Origin: Mytilus californianus
Lineage: Eukaryota > Mollusca > Bivalvia > Mytilida > Mytilidae
Direction of reading: 5' to 3'
Length of the DNA: 64,000 bases
Assembly: GCF_021869535.1 (NCBI RefSeq)
Contig: NW_026262581.1
Span: 74,925,955 to 74,989,954 of the forward strand
The notes under the pieces are model-generated. The model saw nothing but the letters and a program-made list of their open reading frames with translations, made no database searches and was not told the origin of the DNA. Made by a program: the position numbers and the translations under genes. This document shows positions 22,901-35,285 of this stretch, piece after piece (position 1 is the first letter of the stretch; every line of letters starts with the position of its first letter).

Positions 22901-25900
22901 GTTTTTATCCAAAATCTGCGAAAAAGAAGAGAATAATATCGTTTGACTAGTCATTTTTTATTTTTGCTGCAGATATTTATTACTACTGTTATGCTTTTTT
23001 CTTTTTGGACTTTCGAAAATTGAGTTGAAATGCATAAAACATTGAAAAAATATCCAGCAGAAATTCTGACATACTAGACAACAATATAGCAACAAGAATA
23101 TTTACAAGGTAGAAGAACCTTTGATTCGCTCTCTGCATTATACTTATGAGATTCAAAATTATAAAGCCGTATTGATACAAAAGTAAAACAAGTTGCTTTC
23201 TTTAAAAAAAGAAAAGCAATACGTGAACCCAAGACCGCTTACTGGTCACCAAAAAATTGTTGCTGAATTTTTGTTTCCTTTTGAATTGAAATAATTGACT
23301 GTGAATATAATAAGATAATGATGATGGTAAAACACCTTTATTGAAAATATGTAATTGTGTGTAGATTCTTGCACAAGTCAGTTGAAAGCAATGTTGGATA
23401 GTTGTGAATAGAAAAGTGTATATATACACCTACTATTTAAATATACATTTTAAGGCTCGACTATTTTATTTATTACTTGGGAGTGTACATCATTTTTTCA
23501 TAACCCTTTTGCAAATCCCAGTTTCTACAAACCGGATGTCTAACGCAAATTGCACAAACCAGTCGCAATATAAATTTAAGCACTCAGTTTGCTTTATAAT
23601 CTGGATGCATTTATTTTATCTATCATATCTTCATATTTTGTTTCCTGGATGACTTCAATTATTTTCAACTCGTTATTGAAGCTGTCTGTACTCATGGTAG
23701 ATGTTGTATAGATAAATTTAAAGTCCAATTTCCATGTGAAGTGAAACCCTGTGGCATGCAACTTATAAGAAGGTTTCGTATATTTTTCTTGAGAGTAACA
23801 CACCAGCTTCATTGGTACCTCTTATATAGAGGCTTATTTTGGTCTCATAAAGCATCTCAAATTTTAAGGATTTCCTGATTTGACTTAAATCAATCCAAAT
23901 ATTCTACAGAAAAACTTGGTTTTGAAGAATATCTTGTTTTCAGAAGTGACGCTCGAATAAAAAAAAGTTAAAAATGCCAAATAAAGTACGAAGATGAAAA
24001 GAATTCAGGACCCAAAATTTCGAAACAAAGGTTTTGCCGAATACATCTAAAGAAATATATTCCTGGGGTAGAAAATCCTTAGCATTTCGAAAATTTCAAA
24101 GTAATAGGACAGTGACTCAAAAAAGAAAAGAAAAGAGAAACAGCTAGGGGTCACAATACCGTAAGTAATGATGACCGTGCTTGAAAGTCACATGTCAAGT
24201 TCTTACTGCCGTGTCCTGAATTAAGAAAAGAAAAGCGAAAATTCGCATTCACGAGTGAAATTAATATTTATGCATGCACGTGGTATTTTTGCGCAAGAAA
24301 TAGTAAATAGAAAGCATACGCACTGATACTCTGGTTAGGAATACGCATTTGCGTCATCACATATATTAATCTAATAGTTGAATTCGGATGTTAAACTACA
24401 TACCTCTAGTGTTTTGACTCCGGATTCATTGCAATTTAATCCAGAATTTGTGTGAACGCAAACCGATAGTGTACGTGTGAACAGGGTGATTTATAATGTG
24501 AATGAACCAAGACGTGTAGGATAGCTGGTCAACACAATGAATACAATTTTCAAAATCGTACTATAATGCAAATATTTAGATGCTATGAGGTTGAACTATT
24601 AAAACAAACAAACAAAAAAAAGAATTGAAATTTTATAATTTACATACCTTCCTGTTAATGATTTTTTTCCGAAAATTTAGAATATAATATCAATAAACAC
24701 AAACATCAAGTATTAACGGATGGACATTTTATTTATCAAATCAATCTCTTCTTAAAGTCTAATATTCCACTATATGAATATATTGCTATACAAAATATAA
24801 GCAGAGACTTATAAATTCATAACAGTATAAAATAATTAACATAGTAATTAAATTTTGTTATGATTATTGTAAAATATTAATTACAATTTTTGTGAGATGC
24901 AAGGACTTAAAAAATCCTTGTGAATTGAAACCATGCAAGTATTTTTTCATTCACGACCGTTTAAAATTTAGATATTTAGCTAACTTTGGGTACGCATCCC
25001 TGCTCATTGGTGCTCATACGCTGCATATAATTTTCATAACTGTAATGACTGTTCAAACCTGTGAGACATAATGCACGTATATATGACAATTTTAATTATA
25101 TTCTATTAAGAATAAATTCAGTCTCAGTTTAAACTTAAATAATGAATATTCTCTTGGTCTGGTAGTATCTATTAATGAAATTAGATATTTTTGACAGAAA
25201 AAACCCTTTTGTTTAATTATCTTTCTGCTTTCCGACCACTGTGTTTCCGACCTAAGATACATATTTATAACAGAAATATCGTTTTCTTAATTTTCTTCAT
25301 GCTTTCCGACATTTTCCCATGCTATGATTGAAATACAAAATATCAAATGACAAACGTTCAGAAATAATCAGTTTATTCTGTGACATTATATATCAATAAA
25401 CTATTCCCAGGTTTATTGTCACAATGCACAACAACACGCTGTATTAAATACTACACACACAACGCGTACAGGGACCGTCTCAAAGCATGAATTATATAAT
25501 TGCGTTATCATTATACTTGATATTTAATAAACATTCGCATTATTAAAAACACATATGTTTTGTCAAAAGGCAAATAGGTTCTAACATATAAATGATTTTT
25601 TGACTGCAACCTAGTCTTTATTGTTTTACTTTCCAATCTACAAATGAACTTTGATTGTTGAAATATACAATGCCACGTGGTAGCCTATCCATAGAGGGAC
25701 CGTATCAAAGACATAGATAACTACCTGTATAAATGATCGAAAATTTTCGAGACGTTCCGAGAATCTTAATTCCGAGGATATCGAATGGCCCATAGATACT
25801 TCCAAAACTCACCAATATATAGGCGTGAACCCCTCAGGGGGTTCACGCAAAAAATCATATATTCATATTTTTTAAGGTCCCTACAATGTACTAGCTGCAT

Positions 25901-26195
25901 GTATAAACACACAAAAAACGTTAAATATCGATCCATCTTGGCTTCTAGTAAGTGCGGTTCAGCTAATATTTCTGTTCTCTTAACTACTTCTCTTACTTCA
26001 ATTGCAGAATTGACGAAGACGTTCCTTTGGTCTTTTCTTACAGTGTGTATGTTTTTCAACACGTTCGCCATGCCTGTGACTGAAGTGACGTTTAAGATTT
26101 TAATGGACGTTATCTGTGTAAAACTGTTAAATTATTTATTAATGGATTTTGTTACCACAAATTACTTAAAACTTTTACAAACGGGATATCACATA
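22901..26195. other. No gene recognised
   Basis: Over 3 kb of AT-rich sequence. Open frames up to 141 residues overlap on both strands at 25,766-26,210 but have no domain, codon or splice support. A hairpin lies at 25,823-25,848. Confidence 0.4.
25823..25848. repeat. Short hairpin GCGTGAACCCC, site 2
   Basis: GCGTGAACCCC and its inverse GGGGTTCACGC are separated by four bases. It shares its arm with the hairpin at 10,323-10,348, while flanking sequence differs. Confidence 0.85.
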
Positions 26196-26985
26196 ATATG
26201 TTTAAGGTGATATTCTTTATAGAACTCGTAAACTTAGATACGACCCATGTTAACTCATTTACTAATTGGATAAACTTATTCTTAAGTGATTATAAACTTA
26301 CCGTAGTTGGATCATTAAATATTGTCTTTTTCGGTACTAACATTTTTTTTTATAAATTGAAACATAACGTAATACGTATTTCTATACAGTTGTGAACACG
26401 TATGGTCCTACATCATGTCGATACTTGGCATTGCACAATGTTTTGCTTATAAAAAAGTAATCTCAGACTTTTTATGACATATTTACACTAAATCTGTTGG
26501 ATGTGATTTATTTATTTGCTGTACATGACTTTGAACTAGCTTCAGTAATTGCGTATACCCTAGGATTGGTACGTTATGTCTTTTGACTATATGTAAATTG
26601 TTGGTTTTTTTGCCTCGTTCCAAGCTATCGAGTTAAGCCGTTCCCAACTGATTTATACAGCTTATTTTTACATTGTGATGTAACACCACTATTCCGAGTT
26701 GGGAAGGGTTGAGCGCTCACAAGCATCTTTAAACTCATCACAATCTTCATGTGCCTGTTCTAAGTCAGGAGCCTGTAATTCAGTGGTTGTCGTTGGTTGC
26801 TTTCTGTCATATTTTTTTTTTTTTGGTTTGTTGTTTTGTCATGAAACTGGCGATTAATTTTCTAGTTTGAATTGTAACAGTTTCACATTTTGTTATGAGC
26901 CTTTATGGCTGACTGTGTGCATTGTTGAGGGCTGTACGGTGACAAATGGTTGCTTACATCTACGTCATTTGGGCTCTTGTGGGGT
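26196..26985 (+). repeat. Dispersed repeat, copy related to 41,230-42,030
   Basis: It shares with the later copy the order: ACTCGTAAACTTAGATACGA-like start, ATAAACTTATTCTTAAGTG, TTTTCGGTACTA, ATGTCGATACTTGGCATT, and at the end the reversed mussel repeat (CAGGAGCCTGTAATTCAG, GGGCTGTACGGTGAC). It has many substitutions. Frames here are not genes. Confidence 0.55.
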
Positions 26986-28590
26986 GTTGTTGAATTTGAT
27001 TTTTCGATTCGAGCGTATGATCAAATCAGGATTTATAATTACACAACGTTTTATTTTTGTTAATTTTTGTGTAAATGTCGTAAATTTTATCCTTTGGTCT
27101 TTATTGAGAAGTAATGATTGGTATTTTATAGAAGTTTTGTTTCAATTACGTCACATTCTGATTTTTTTTTATAGCGAAGGATTGAGTTGCCAGTAGACAC
27201 GAGATCAATCATATTTAACCAAATGTTTTATATTTGTAACTGTATAATTTTTCTCTAAATCGTTCAACTAAAATAGTTTGAACCACAACTTTGTGTAAGG
27301 TTTTTGTAAAGTTATGGTCAGAAATGTAAAACAAAAATGTCAAATTAAGAAAGACAGACAGTCCCGTAACTCTGTAAAGGCTTATCAATTTCTTAAAACT
27401 AATAAAGACTTTTACGTCAGTTTTTCTTCAGGAATCTAGCATTGGTTTAGTTTTTGATTGGACCATTTAATAAAGTAAGATTGAGTTCTGTGGTCAAATT
27501 AGAGGTTTTAAGGGTTGGTGAACAATAATGACAAGCACCAGTAGATGTCATAATGGAATAAAAAGTATTCTTCCGTCTTCGACGGGCATGCAACAAATAG
27601 AGATGACTCGGTTTTTAAATTGTGTTATAGCTGACTTTAAGGTATGAGTTTTGCTCATTGTTGAAAGGCTATAGTTGTGTACACCATCGTCCTTTGATCT
27701 CATTTAGTTTTTTTTTTAATATGACAAATTAAAAGGTCTGTTTCCAGACAAAATTATAAGAAAAGTTAAAAACTTCTAAACTTGGTGAGGAAATATTTTC
27801 GAGGAAAAGTAAAATACCGTGGAAGATGTCATTCAATTTGGTTTAAAAACTGGCAAAAAGAATGGTGTTCAAAATGATATTTTCGTTTTACTTTTCAAAC
27901 TGCATATGAAATTTCATCACGTAAAATTGCTTCGAAGAAAAATTTACCCAAGGTTACAATAGTTTATTTTCTGATTTTGGACATAAAACAAAATGACAGA
28001 TCTGGTAAAATTATCCCCTAGGAACCGGAATAACTTACTTGGCTATCCATGACAGTCCAATGGACATGATACTGTTCTTCATTAGTTTAATCTAATATCC
28101 CTTAAATCGGAATGTTTTTTTTCAAAGTGAATTATTTTAAGCACCTAATGGATACCACTTAATGATTTATTCGAATATAATTATCACATGTGAGTGGTTT
28201 ACTTTTTTCAAAGGAAAAGTTTTTGGATTGTCTAGACATTACTCTACTTCTGTCTCCTACCAAAATGTATGGACTGATATACTTGCATACACACAATATC
28301 ATGTTTTTACATAAACGTAAGGCAAACCAATGACGTGATTATAGTTTTTATTTTTACATTATTAAATGGCTTTACAGATTTATAACTTTTCTGCATTCTG
28401 CTACTGAAGCATTTTGTTACTGGAAAACATATATTGTATCAATACAATACACAAAATCAATACGTACAGATAAAAAAAAAGTTGTATTGCTGTTTTACAT
28501 CTCAAAGTCAGAGTGATGCTTAAACATGGAGCAAAATATTTCACCTCACTGCAAGTTCGAGAAGGTCTGATGCACCGGTTTGAGTTTGAG
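26986..28590. other. No gene recognised
   Basis: AT-rich spacer. Neither strand shows an exon with both splice sites and a recognisable domain. Confidence 0.4.
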
Positions 28591-28594
28591 AGGA

Positions 28595-28830
28595 ATTCTA
28601 TTTTTATTTATTTATTTTTGTTGTTTAAACGCCACTTTCAGCACTATTGGCTATTTCGTGGTGGTCAGTTTTTTTGTTGAGAAAGCCGGAGTGTTCGGAG
28701 AGAACCACCGACCATCGGCCGGAAAACTGACAATACTTGTCAATTAAGATTGGAGTCGAACACATCTGCCTCGTGCGCGGATTTCGAATTCACAACCTCA
28801 GTATTGACAGGCTAGTGAGACAGTCGTTGA
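28595..28830 (-). repeat. tRNA-derived SINE, truncated
   Basis: A minus-strand copy of the SINE at 6,395. It contains (plus-strand reading) AAACGCCACTTTCAGCAC, GAGAACCACCGACCATCGG and CACAACCTCAGTATTGACAG, and stops before box A of the tRNA-like head. Confidence 0.7.
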
Positions 28831-29710
28831 AGAGAGGAATTCTAGATATCGATAACGCTACAACTGTGTGTTTGAGAGCACAGTTGCGGAGTTATATCAA
28901 CAAATTATAAAGTATATATGGCAAAGAAATATTGCAAATACTGTCATAAATTGCCCGACAATAACAAGTTGATAAATAGATAAACAATAAATACAAACGT
29001 TTAGTCAAAAACAGGACACAAAAAGTTACATTGATAATAATTCTTTACGATGTAGTTATAAACATTCTCTTTCAAATATTTTTTTTGGTTGACAGTTTGT
29101 GAAATTATCTAGGTCTTCTCTTTTTTTTTTCTTCGTCGTTCGGTTGTTGTACCATTGACAAGTATCCCATTTCATCATTCTGATATCGGAACATTCGATT
29201 CAAATGTGACAAAATCATGTAAAAGCAATAGTGAATCAAAATTGTCTGTAAAGTCATACATCATTTTGGATTGATCCAATGTGTTTTAAAAAACCTCCCA
29301 GTATGCAATCCAACTAAATTTTCATTAGTTCAAAAAGGAAAAGCCAATGATGTTAACAAATCAGCTATTTGCATAAAAAATACCAAATGATCTTTCAAAT
29401 CAAATTAGTCCCTTCTTTTTCTTTTCGGTGATTTTGAAAATTGAAAAAAATTACTGAGTTTTACATACTCTGTTTCGTTTTTTTCTAAAGTTAATCCGTA
29501 ACAAAAAGCGAGTTCAACGACCAATAATAGTAAACTATAACGAATTAATAACAACTGAGTTATATAAAAAGACAAATATCCACCAAAGTTAACGGTAGAC
29601 AGCTCTCTAACAAGCAAAACCCCCATAACTGTAAAATATAAGAGCATACACCACAAGCACGGGGACACATTATACAGCATCCACACAGAACTAGCAACAA
29701 ACCCTGCAAT
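28831..29710. other. No gene recognised
   Basis: Spacer. The minus-strand frame at 29,405-29,746 runs into the adjacent mussel repeat and is not supported. Confidence 0.4.
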
Positions 29711-29950
29711 CAAGATAAAAATAAGGAGATGTGGTATTATTGCCAATGAGACAACTTATAAAAATAAGAAGATGTGGTATGATTGCCAATAAGACAAATC
29801 TCCACAAGAGACCAATTAACACAGAAATTAACAACTATAGGCCACCGTACGGTTTTCAACAATGAGTAAAACACATACCGCATTATCAGCTATAAAAGGC
29901 CCCGAAATGACAAATGTAAAACAATTCAAACGAGAAAACTAAACTTAAGC
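29711..29950 (+). repeat. Mussel repeat, forward copy with duplicated start
   Basis: GAGATGTGGTATTATTGCC (29,727) and GAAGATGTGGTATGATTGCC (29,768) are two starts in a row. The body then continues through CACCGTACGG and GGCCCCGAAATGAC. Confidence 0.75.
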
Positions 29951-30022
29951 CGCTTTGTCCGACGAACATTAATTTTTACATCGAAAACCGAAAATCAAAC
30001 AATTGCAAAAAAAATGTCATTA

Positions 30023-30120
30023 TCTCAACCAACATATGTTTGAATATTTTATCGTCTCAACCAACATATGTTTGAATATTTCATCGTCCCAACCAACATA
30101 ATGATGTTTGAATATTTCAG
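30023..30120 (+). repeat. 32-bp tandem repeat, three copies
   Basis: TCTCAACCAACATATGTTTG starts at 30,023 and 30,055, and TCCCAACCAACATAATGATG at 30,087. The period is 32 bp, with a small insertion in the last copy. Confidence 0.8.
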
Positions 30121-30738
30121 GTAGTGCTGTTTCAGATGAAAGACCTAAAATGTGAAAAAAAAACTTAAATTAAACAAAAAAAATATTGGATGGATAGTTG
30201 TCAAGTGGTTCCACATTGCGCTAACTACATATTCTGTTTTACTCATTACATCAATCTGTTTAGTAGCTTCGTAGTACAACACAATAAATATTGACAGGCT
30301 ATACATCCACTTCATTTGAACTCTGATGGATAGTTGTCTCAGTGGCAATCATACCACATCTCCTGATTTTTATAGTTGATGAAAAATTACTATGAATATG
30401 TGCATGGTGACGGTATGTATCTTCCAATTGTAATTTTGTTTTCTTTCTAAATGTGCAGTAGCAGTTTATATACCAATAATCATTTTCTTGAAATGAACGC
30501 TACAAAGCAAAACAAATATTTGCATATTATTTTTTTTATTTCTTCATTGTATAATTTCTGTACAGATTCAGAATTTACATAATATTACATATAACATTTA
30601 TATATATATATATATACAAAACACATTTTGTTTACATTCAAAACATGCAGTCATCTATGCGTTCAATATGCATTTGCAAACATTTAGTCACTGTTGTAAA
30701 TTCATTTCTTAGTAAAATAAACATTGATATATTTTTTC

Positions 30739-30744
30739 TTTATT
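30739..30744 (-). promoter_or_regulatory. Candidate polyadenylation signal, homeobox gene 2
   Basis: AATAAA on the minus strand 200 nt after the stop codon. A second hexamer lies at 30,535-30,540. The choice between them is open. Confidence 0.4.
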
Positions 30745-30943
30745 TTGTAATAGTTAAAATAAAATATATTGAATATAAATATATATAATTGTAATTTCAG
30801 GTTATTCAATATTTGTATAAAAAAAAGCTTTTTGCACCAATAAAGCCTAGAATTTCTATATACACATGTATAAGAGCTTAAGTATTTACAGTTTTATGTA
30901 TGTACAATTGCAAAAATAAGTCAACAAATATAAATAGATAAAA

Positions 30944-33900
30944 TCAACAATAATATGGCGGACACATTCCGTATGGATACGAGAAAGGCATGTACGGAGA
31001 AAAGTGTGGTGGAAGTCTATGTTGATAAGGCGGTGTCATTTGCATATGAGGTGACTGTTGATTCTGATTGTCAGACGTGTTGGCAGGTGACGTTGTCGAC
31101 GACGTCGTTGATGCCGGAGAACTATTATTGACAGGTGTCGATGGCACTGTTTGTCCTGGTGTTCCGAAATGATGGCTAGGTACTGAATGAGGTCCAGGCG
31201 TTCCAACAGCCTGGCTTGGATAGAAAAATGGTCCCGGTACCATTTGTGCTGGTGATCCATGAAGCATTGGGTGATGATGTGGAACCAGACCATACGATCC
31301 ATGCATAGGTGACATCATCGGTGACATCGGCGTCATGTAAGCTGGGTGTGGATTCTCTGCTGCACGTCTCCTCCATCTTGCACGCTTATTTTGAAACCAA
31401 ACCTGAAAAAAAACGATTAAAGTATATTAAGTTAATTTCGCTAATACATGTTTAACATGTATCGTAATGATAAAGAATGAATTCTTCGATTGATTCGTCA
31501 ATATGATTTATTGGTCTTTGTTTTTTTTCCTCGTACAGGTTTATTCTAAACAGGTCCGTAAGAAATTTAACAACAAAATGGAGGTCTTTCTTTAACTGAT
31601 AGTTTTAAGCATACTATTTAGCTTTCTGCACTGTATTTTTTTTATACAAAGCATCATATTCATCAAACGTTTGTGAAATTTAGTTTTTTCAACGTGTGTT
31701 TTACAAAACAATTTCCTATACACCTCGGACTTTAACCTAAGCATTTTCATTTTGTCTTCCTGAATGTGCATGAAACATTTGTCACTGGACATTAAGCAAA
31801 TAACAACAAATCACCCTAATCATTTTATAGTGAATCATTTTTTTTTTCAAATTATATAGTAGAAAAAAAAACGTAGGTACTTCAACAGAATTAAGAATGG
31901 AAACGGGGAATGTGTCAAAAAGACAACAACCCGTCCAAAAAGCAACCAAATTCCAGATTTTCTAGATTGCAATTGTACATACCTTAATTTTAGCCTCGGG
32001 AATATTAAGATCACTTGCCAACTTCTCCATCGTCTCTGGCTCAGGGTAAGGATTTTCATGGAATATTTTCTCTAATGCTTGAACTTGACTTGGTGTATAG
32101 TTTGTTCTGACCTTCTTCTTGACACTGCTGTCTGACGATAGTGGACTATGTGTCGAGTTGGATGCTGGAGATGAATTATTACTGCTTCCGGTTGATGGAG
32201 ATTCAAGTGCTGATGTATTATTGGTAGACATGGATGAATCTATTTCTCGGGAATTGCCTGGTGATTTACAATCATTTACCACGTCAATTTCATCTGAAAG
32301 TATTTAAAAGATAGTATCAAATACAATATGTTCAGGACGAACCAATCTTCTACGCATATGAGTTTCTAAATGTGTTTCCACTGATGGGTTTTAGCTTTCT
32401 TATAAAATGAAAATTCAAAGAACAAAACCAAATTAAATGTGCAATAGATATCGAGGGAAATTTCCCAAGACAAATCTTATCAACGAGTGATTTATCAAAA
32501 CTTATAAAAATGGTCAGAAGTTTGAATGAACACAGAATTAAAGAAAAAAATCAACCATTCGGGTAAAATATAAATTGGCAAAGAAATAGAGATTACAAAA
32601 TATAATACCTTCTTCACACGATCTGTCCGATTCTCCATCTGATGGACTGTTTTTCCTGTTAGGATGTTTCAGCAAATGTCTGGTTGGTGGTGTTTGATAT
32701 GCTGTCATGATTGGTCCACTTATACGACTTGGTGTAATAAAAGTCGTACTTGGTGGGGTTTTTGGTCTGTTCTGTGACGCCATTAAATATTGCATGCTAT
32801 GATTTGTCTGCTGTCTTGCCGGTTCCTGAGAATGTTCAACGTTATAAGGTTGAATATATCTTTGAACTGGTGGATGGAAAGCCGTCATTTTCTCTCGTGA
32901 AGTTTCTGTGGGTGTTGGTATCTCCAAATGTATTTGTGGAATAGGTCTGTTGTCAACTTGTTCAGTTGGCATTATGACTTTTTCGCCTTGGCTATTATTG
33001 TCATTACAGGGATACTGCAAAATCTGAAATATTATAGACAGTGTTAAAAATCTATGGTATATATATGACAATCCTCCTAAGCTCTATTCTTATGAAAAGA
33101 AAACGACATCATCTTAATAATGACCAGGGGTGTATTTGGGATTTTTGAAAGTTGGCGTAATTTCCGAAAACTACACATGTATTTACTACCGCGCGGAGAG
33201 AATCGAATTATTTTTTTTGGACAATTTACTAGTAACAATTATATAGTTTCAAACTAAGGGGGCGGGGCGTACGTCCTCTCCCCAACAAACACCATGAATC
33301 CGCTAATAATGATACTCTATAGTTTCTGGATTTGGTTCAAATGAAACAATTTCGAACTCCTTTTAAGTATTATTTTAAAAATCATTAATGCATTTAGCAC
33401 ACCCTTTTTGCGGAATTAACAAACTCTAAAAAATATATAGCCTTAAATGTAAAAAGTTGGAAGACAATAAAGAATTGTTAACTAGGGTAGATACCTCTGC
33501 TAGTGGGCATTTTTGAAACTCGCAGTGCTAACACAAAAGAAATAATTTGAAATTGAGGAGTGCACCTCCCTCTGTTCCAATTAAAACTGTTACCCTTTTA
33601 TTTTCTTAGCTTATAAATGTAGGTAAACATTTGCTATTTCTTTGCATCAAGTTCACGTTATGTTATATGTTGAGTAGGAGGACCTCAGTCAACCAAATGA
33701 TCATAATAAACACTAGTGTGAAGTGGGCTGTTATCGACGGCTAGCTTCACACTAGTGTAATAACCTTTTAGGTATATGATAGCTAAATTGGATGTGCATT
33801 TCAGTGCAAAATCTTTTTTTTATAATATTCCAACATTTGTTAAGCAACTTTCAGAAACTGAATAAGATATTAGTTCGTCCCTGTGAAACTTCCATCTTTC

Positions 33901-34121
33901 GAGGGACCAATCTCAAAAAAAAAAATATGCGGTCAATTTTAAATATTAAAAAAATCAATATTTAAATAAATAGTTTTTACAATCTTTAATTCATAGTTTG
34001 GGTTTTGCATCAAATATCTAAAGTAATTTAAACATTTTCATTAAAATAAGTAAAAAGGCAAACCTAAACGAAATAAGTAATGACGGTTTAAAGTCATAAT
34101 AGCACAAACCTTTTCCTGCAT
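30944..34121 (-). CDS. Homeobox gene 2 (divergent PRD-class-like transcription factor)
   Basis: Four coding exons on the minus strand: 34,121-34,110 (MQEK), 33,023-32,609, 32,293-31,983 and 31,402-30,944, with phases 0, 1 and 0 and GT-AG introns. The joined length is 1,197 nt, giving 398 residues. The homeodomain is residues 201-260: RTNYTPSQVQALEKIF, NPYPEPETMEKL, then a third helix VWFQNKRARWRRR split by the intron at 46/47; Q50, N51 and R53 are present. Upstream is a Ser/Asn-rich tract (STGSSNNSSPASNSTHSPLS), and exon 2 is Pro-rich. The C-terminal half is Pro/His/Tyr-rich with HHPMLHGSPAQ and ends FSYPYGMCPPYYC. The homeodomain is 34/60 identical to gene 1 by hand count, and HPMLHGSPA and the last 13 residues are shared too, so the two are tandem duplicates in the same orientation. 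PEAKIKVWFQN recalls the Mix/Sebox group, but I do not assign an orthologue. Confidence 0.9.
31886..31960 (+). repeat. Mussel repeat fragment in intron 3 of homeobox gene 2
   Basis: GGAATGTGTCAAAAAGACAA and CAACCCGTCC match the longer copy at 35,560-35,620, so an 80-bp piece of that dispersed repeat sits in the intron. Confidence 0.65.
33024..34109 (-). other. Intron 1 of homeobox gene 2
   Basis: An intron of 1,086 bp between the MQEK exon and exon 2. It holds an inverted repeat at 33,710-33,758 (arms ACACTAGTGTGAAG) and otherwise AT-rich sequence with no exon. Confidence 0.7.
33710..33758. promoter_or_regulatory. Inverted repeat with T-box-like half-sites in intron 1
   Basis: ACACTAGTGTGAAG (33,710-33,723) and its exact inverse CTTCACACTAGTGT (33,745-33,758) flank 21 bp. 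Each arm holds AGTGTGAA, close to the T-box half-site AGGTGTGAA. Regulatory use is inference. Confidence 0.4.
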
Positions 34122-34201
34122 GTTGATTAACTATTTCTTTCTCTGCTTGTAATTTCTGTTTCAAATTTGAATAATAATTGTTGAATAGAGGCACACTCAA
34201 G

Positions 34202-34209
34202 TTTATATA
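34202..34209 (-). promoter_or_regulatory. TATA box, homeobox gene 2
   Basis: TATATAAA followed by CTTG on the minus strand, 81 bp upstream of the start codon. Transcription would begin near 34,175. That lies downstream of the other upstream ATG at 34,200, which favours MQEK as the start. Confidence 0.55.
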
Positions 34210-34298
34210 CTAAAACTGTGTGACCTTTTGACATTCACGAGTAAATAAGGGAAAGTTTGAGTTGAACATTTCGTGGTTGATTACTTTCTCACATTCGT

Positions 34299-34312
34299 TG
34301 ATTACTGTTCAA
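34299..34312 (-). promoter_or_regulatory. 14-bp conserved upstream element, gene 2 copy
   Basis: TTGAACAGTAATCA on the minus strand, 90 bp upstream of the TATA box, identical to the element upstream of gene 1. Confidence 0.55.
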
Positions 34313-35285
34313 GCTAAATCATCAACTGTATTGTCCTTTTGCAAACTCTTTTGTTTGTGAAAACTAGCAACTCACACTTTTCTGAATCGGTGACTTGATT
34401 GTACCATAATAAAGTAATTAAACGTTAATCAAATTAGATAAACATAATTTAAATAAAATAAAACAAATCAAGAAATAATTGTTCGTAAATGAAACTGTAT
34501 TGGTTAAAATTAAAACTTGTATTTATTGTCTTTTACTAATTGTTTTCACTCGATGTTAATTTCTTTAAAAAAAATTAAAAATTGTATGGGCTCAAAATAT
34601 TTTTCAAAAGGTTGACACAAATTAGATATAAAAAAAAACCAAAGTCATTTTCCATTTCTAAAATACAATTAGACTATCAAATTATTCTTGGAGATATTTT
34701 ATTGTTAGAATGTCAAAATACATGGTGAATTAAAATTAAATATGAAAAAGAAGGTAAAGCTACACTCCAAAATATTTGAATCGTTCACCAAGTTAATATA
34801 TAAATGAAAATATATACTGAGTGAAAAAAGTTTAGCAACATATAGATCTAAAAAGTTGCGGAGATAAATTTTTATTTTTTTGTCGATTATGAATTGCATC
34901 TTATGGGTTATTTTCTTTTTCACAATAATTTATATAATTTATCGTTATGTTTAGAAGTACATTAATTTTTGAAATATGACATCAATTGTATTTGCTGCTA
35001 CACTTTTTTTTTGTATATATATAGTTAGTCGAATTTCCATAATAAAAAAGCAAATGTGGAGCTTTTTCTTTCCCACCGTAGATATTATAGCAGTATCGTT
35101 AGCCTTCAAAAACTAGTGGCTATTATTTGGTTCTGAGACAGTGCACATGTATATATGATTGATTGATTTTGAATACAAGCATTATTTTTATAAAAACAAA
35201 AAGGAAAAAGATAAATCAGTACAAATCGTTTTACTGAAAAGCAATAAAAAAAGAAAAGTCAATATTATTGGTTTTGGAAATAATT
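34313..35285. other. Upstream spacer of homeobox gene 2
   Basis: AT-rich. No gene, no clear repeat. Confidence 0.4.

Noticed and set aside
25766..26210. Overlapping frames of 101 and 141 residues on opposite strands
   Set aside because: Both arise around the GCGTGAACCCC hairpin and a dispersed repeat; neither has recognisable domains.
29405..29746. 113-residue minus-strand frame
   Set aside because: Half of it is the reversed mussel repeat; the same peptide beginning recurs at 4,606-4,899 for that reason.
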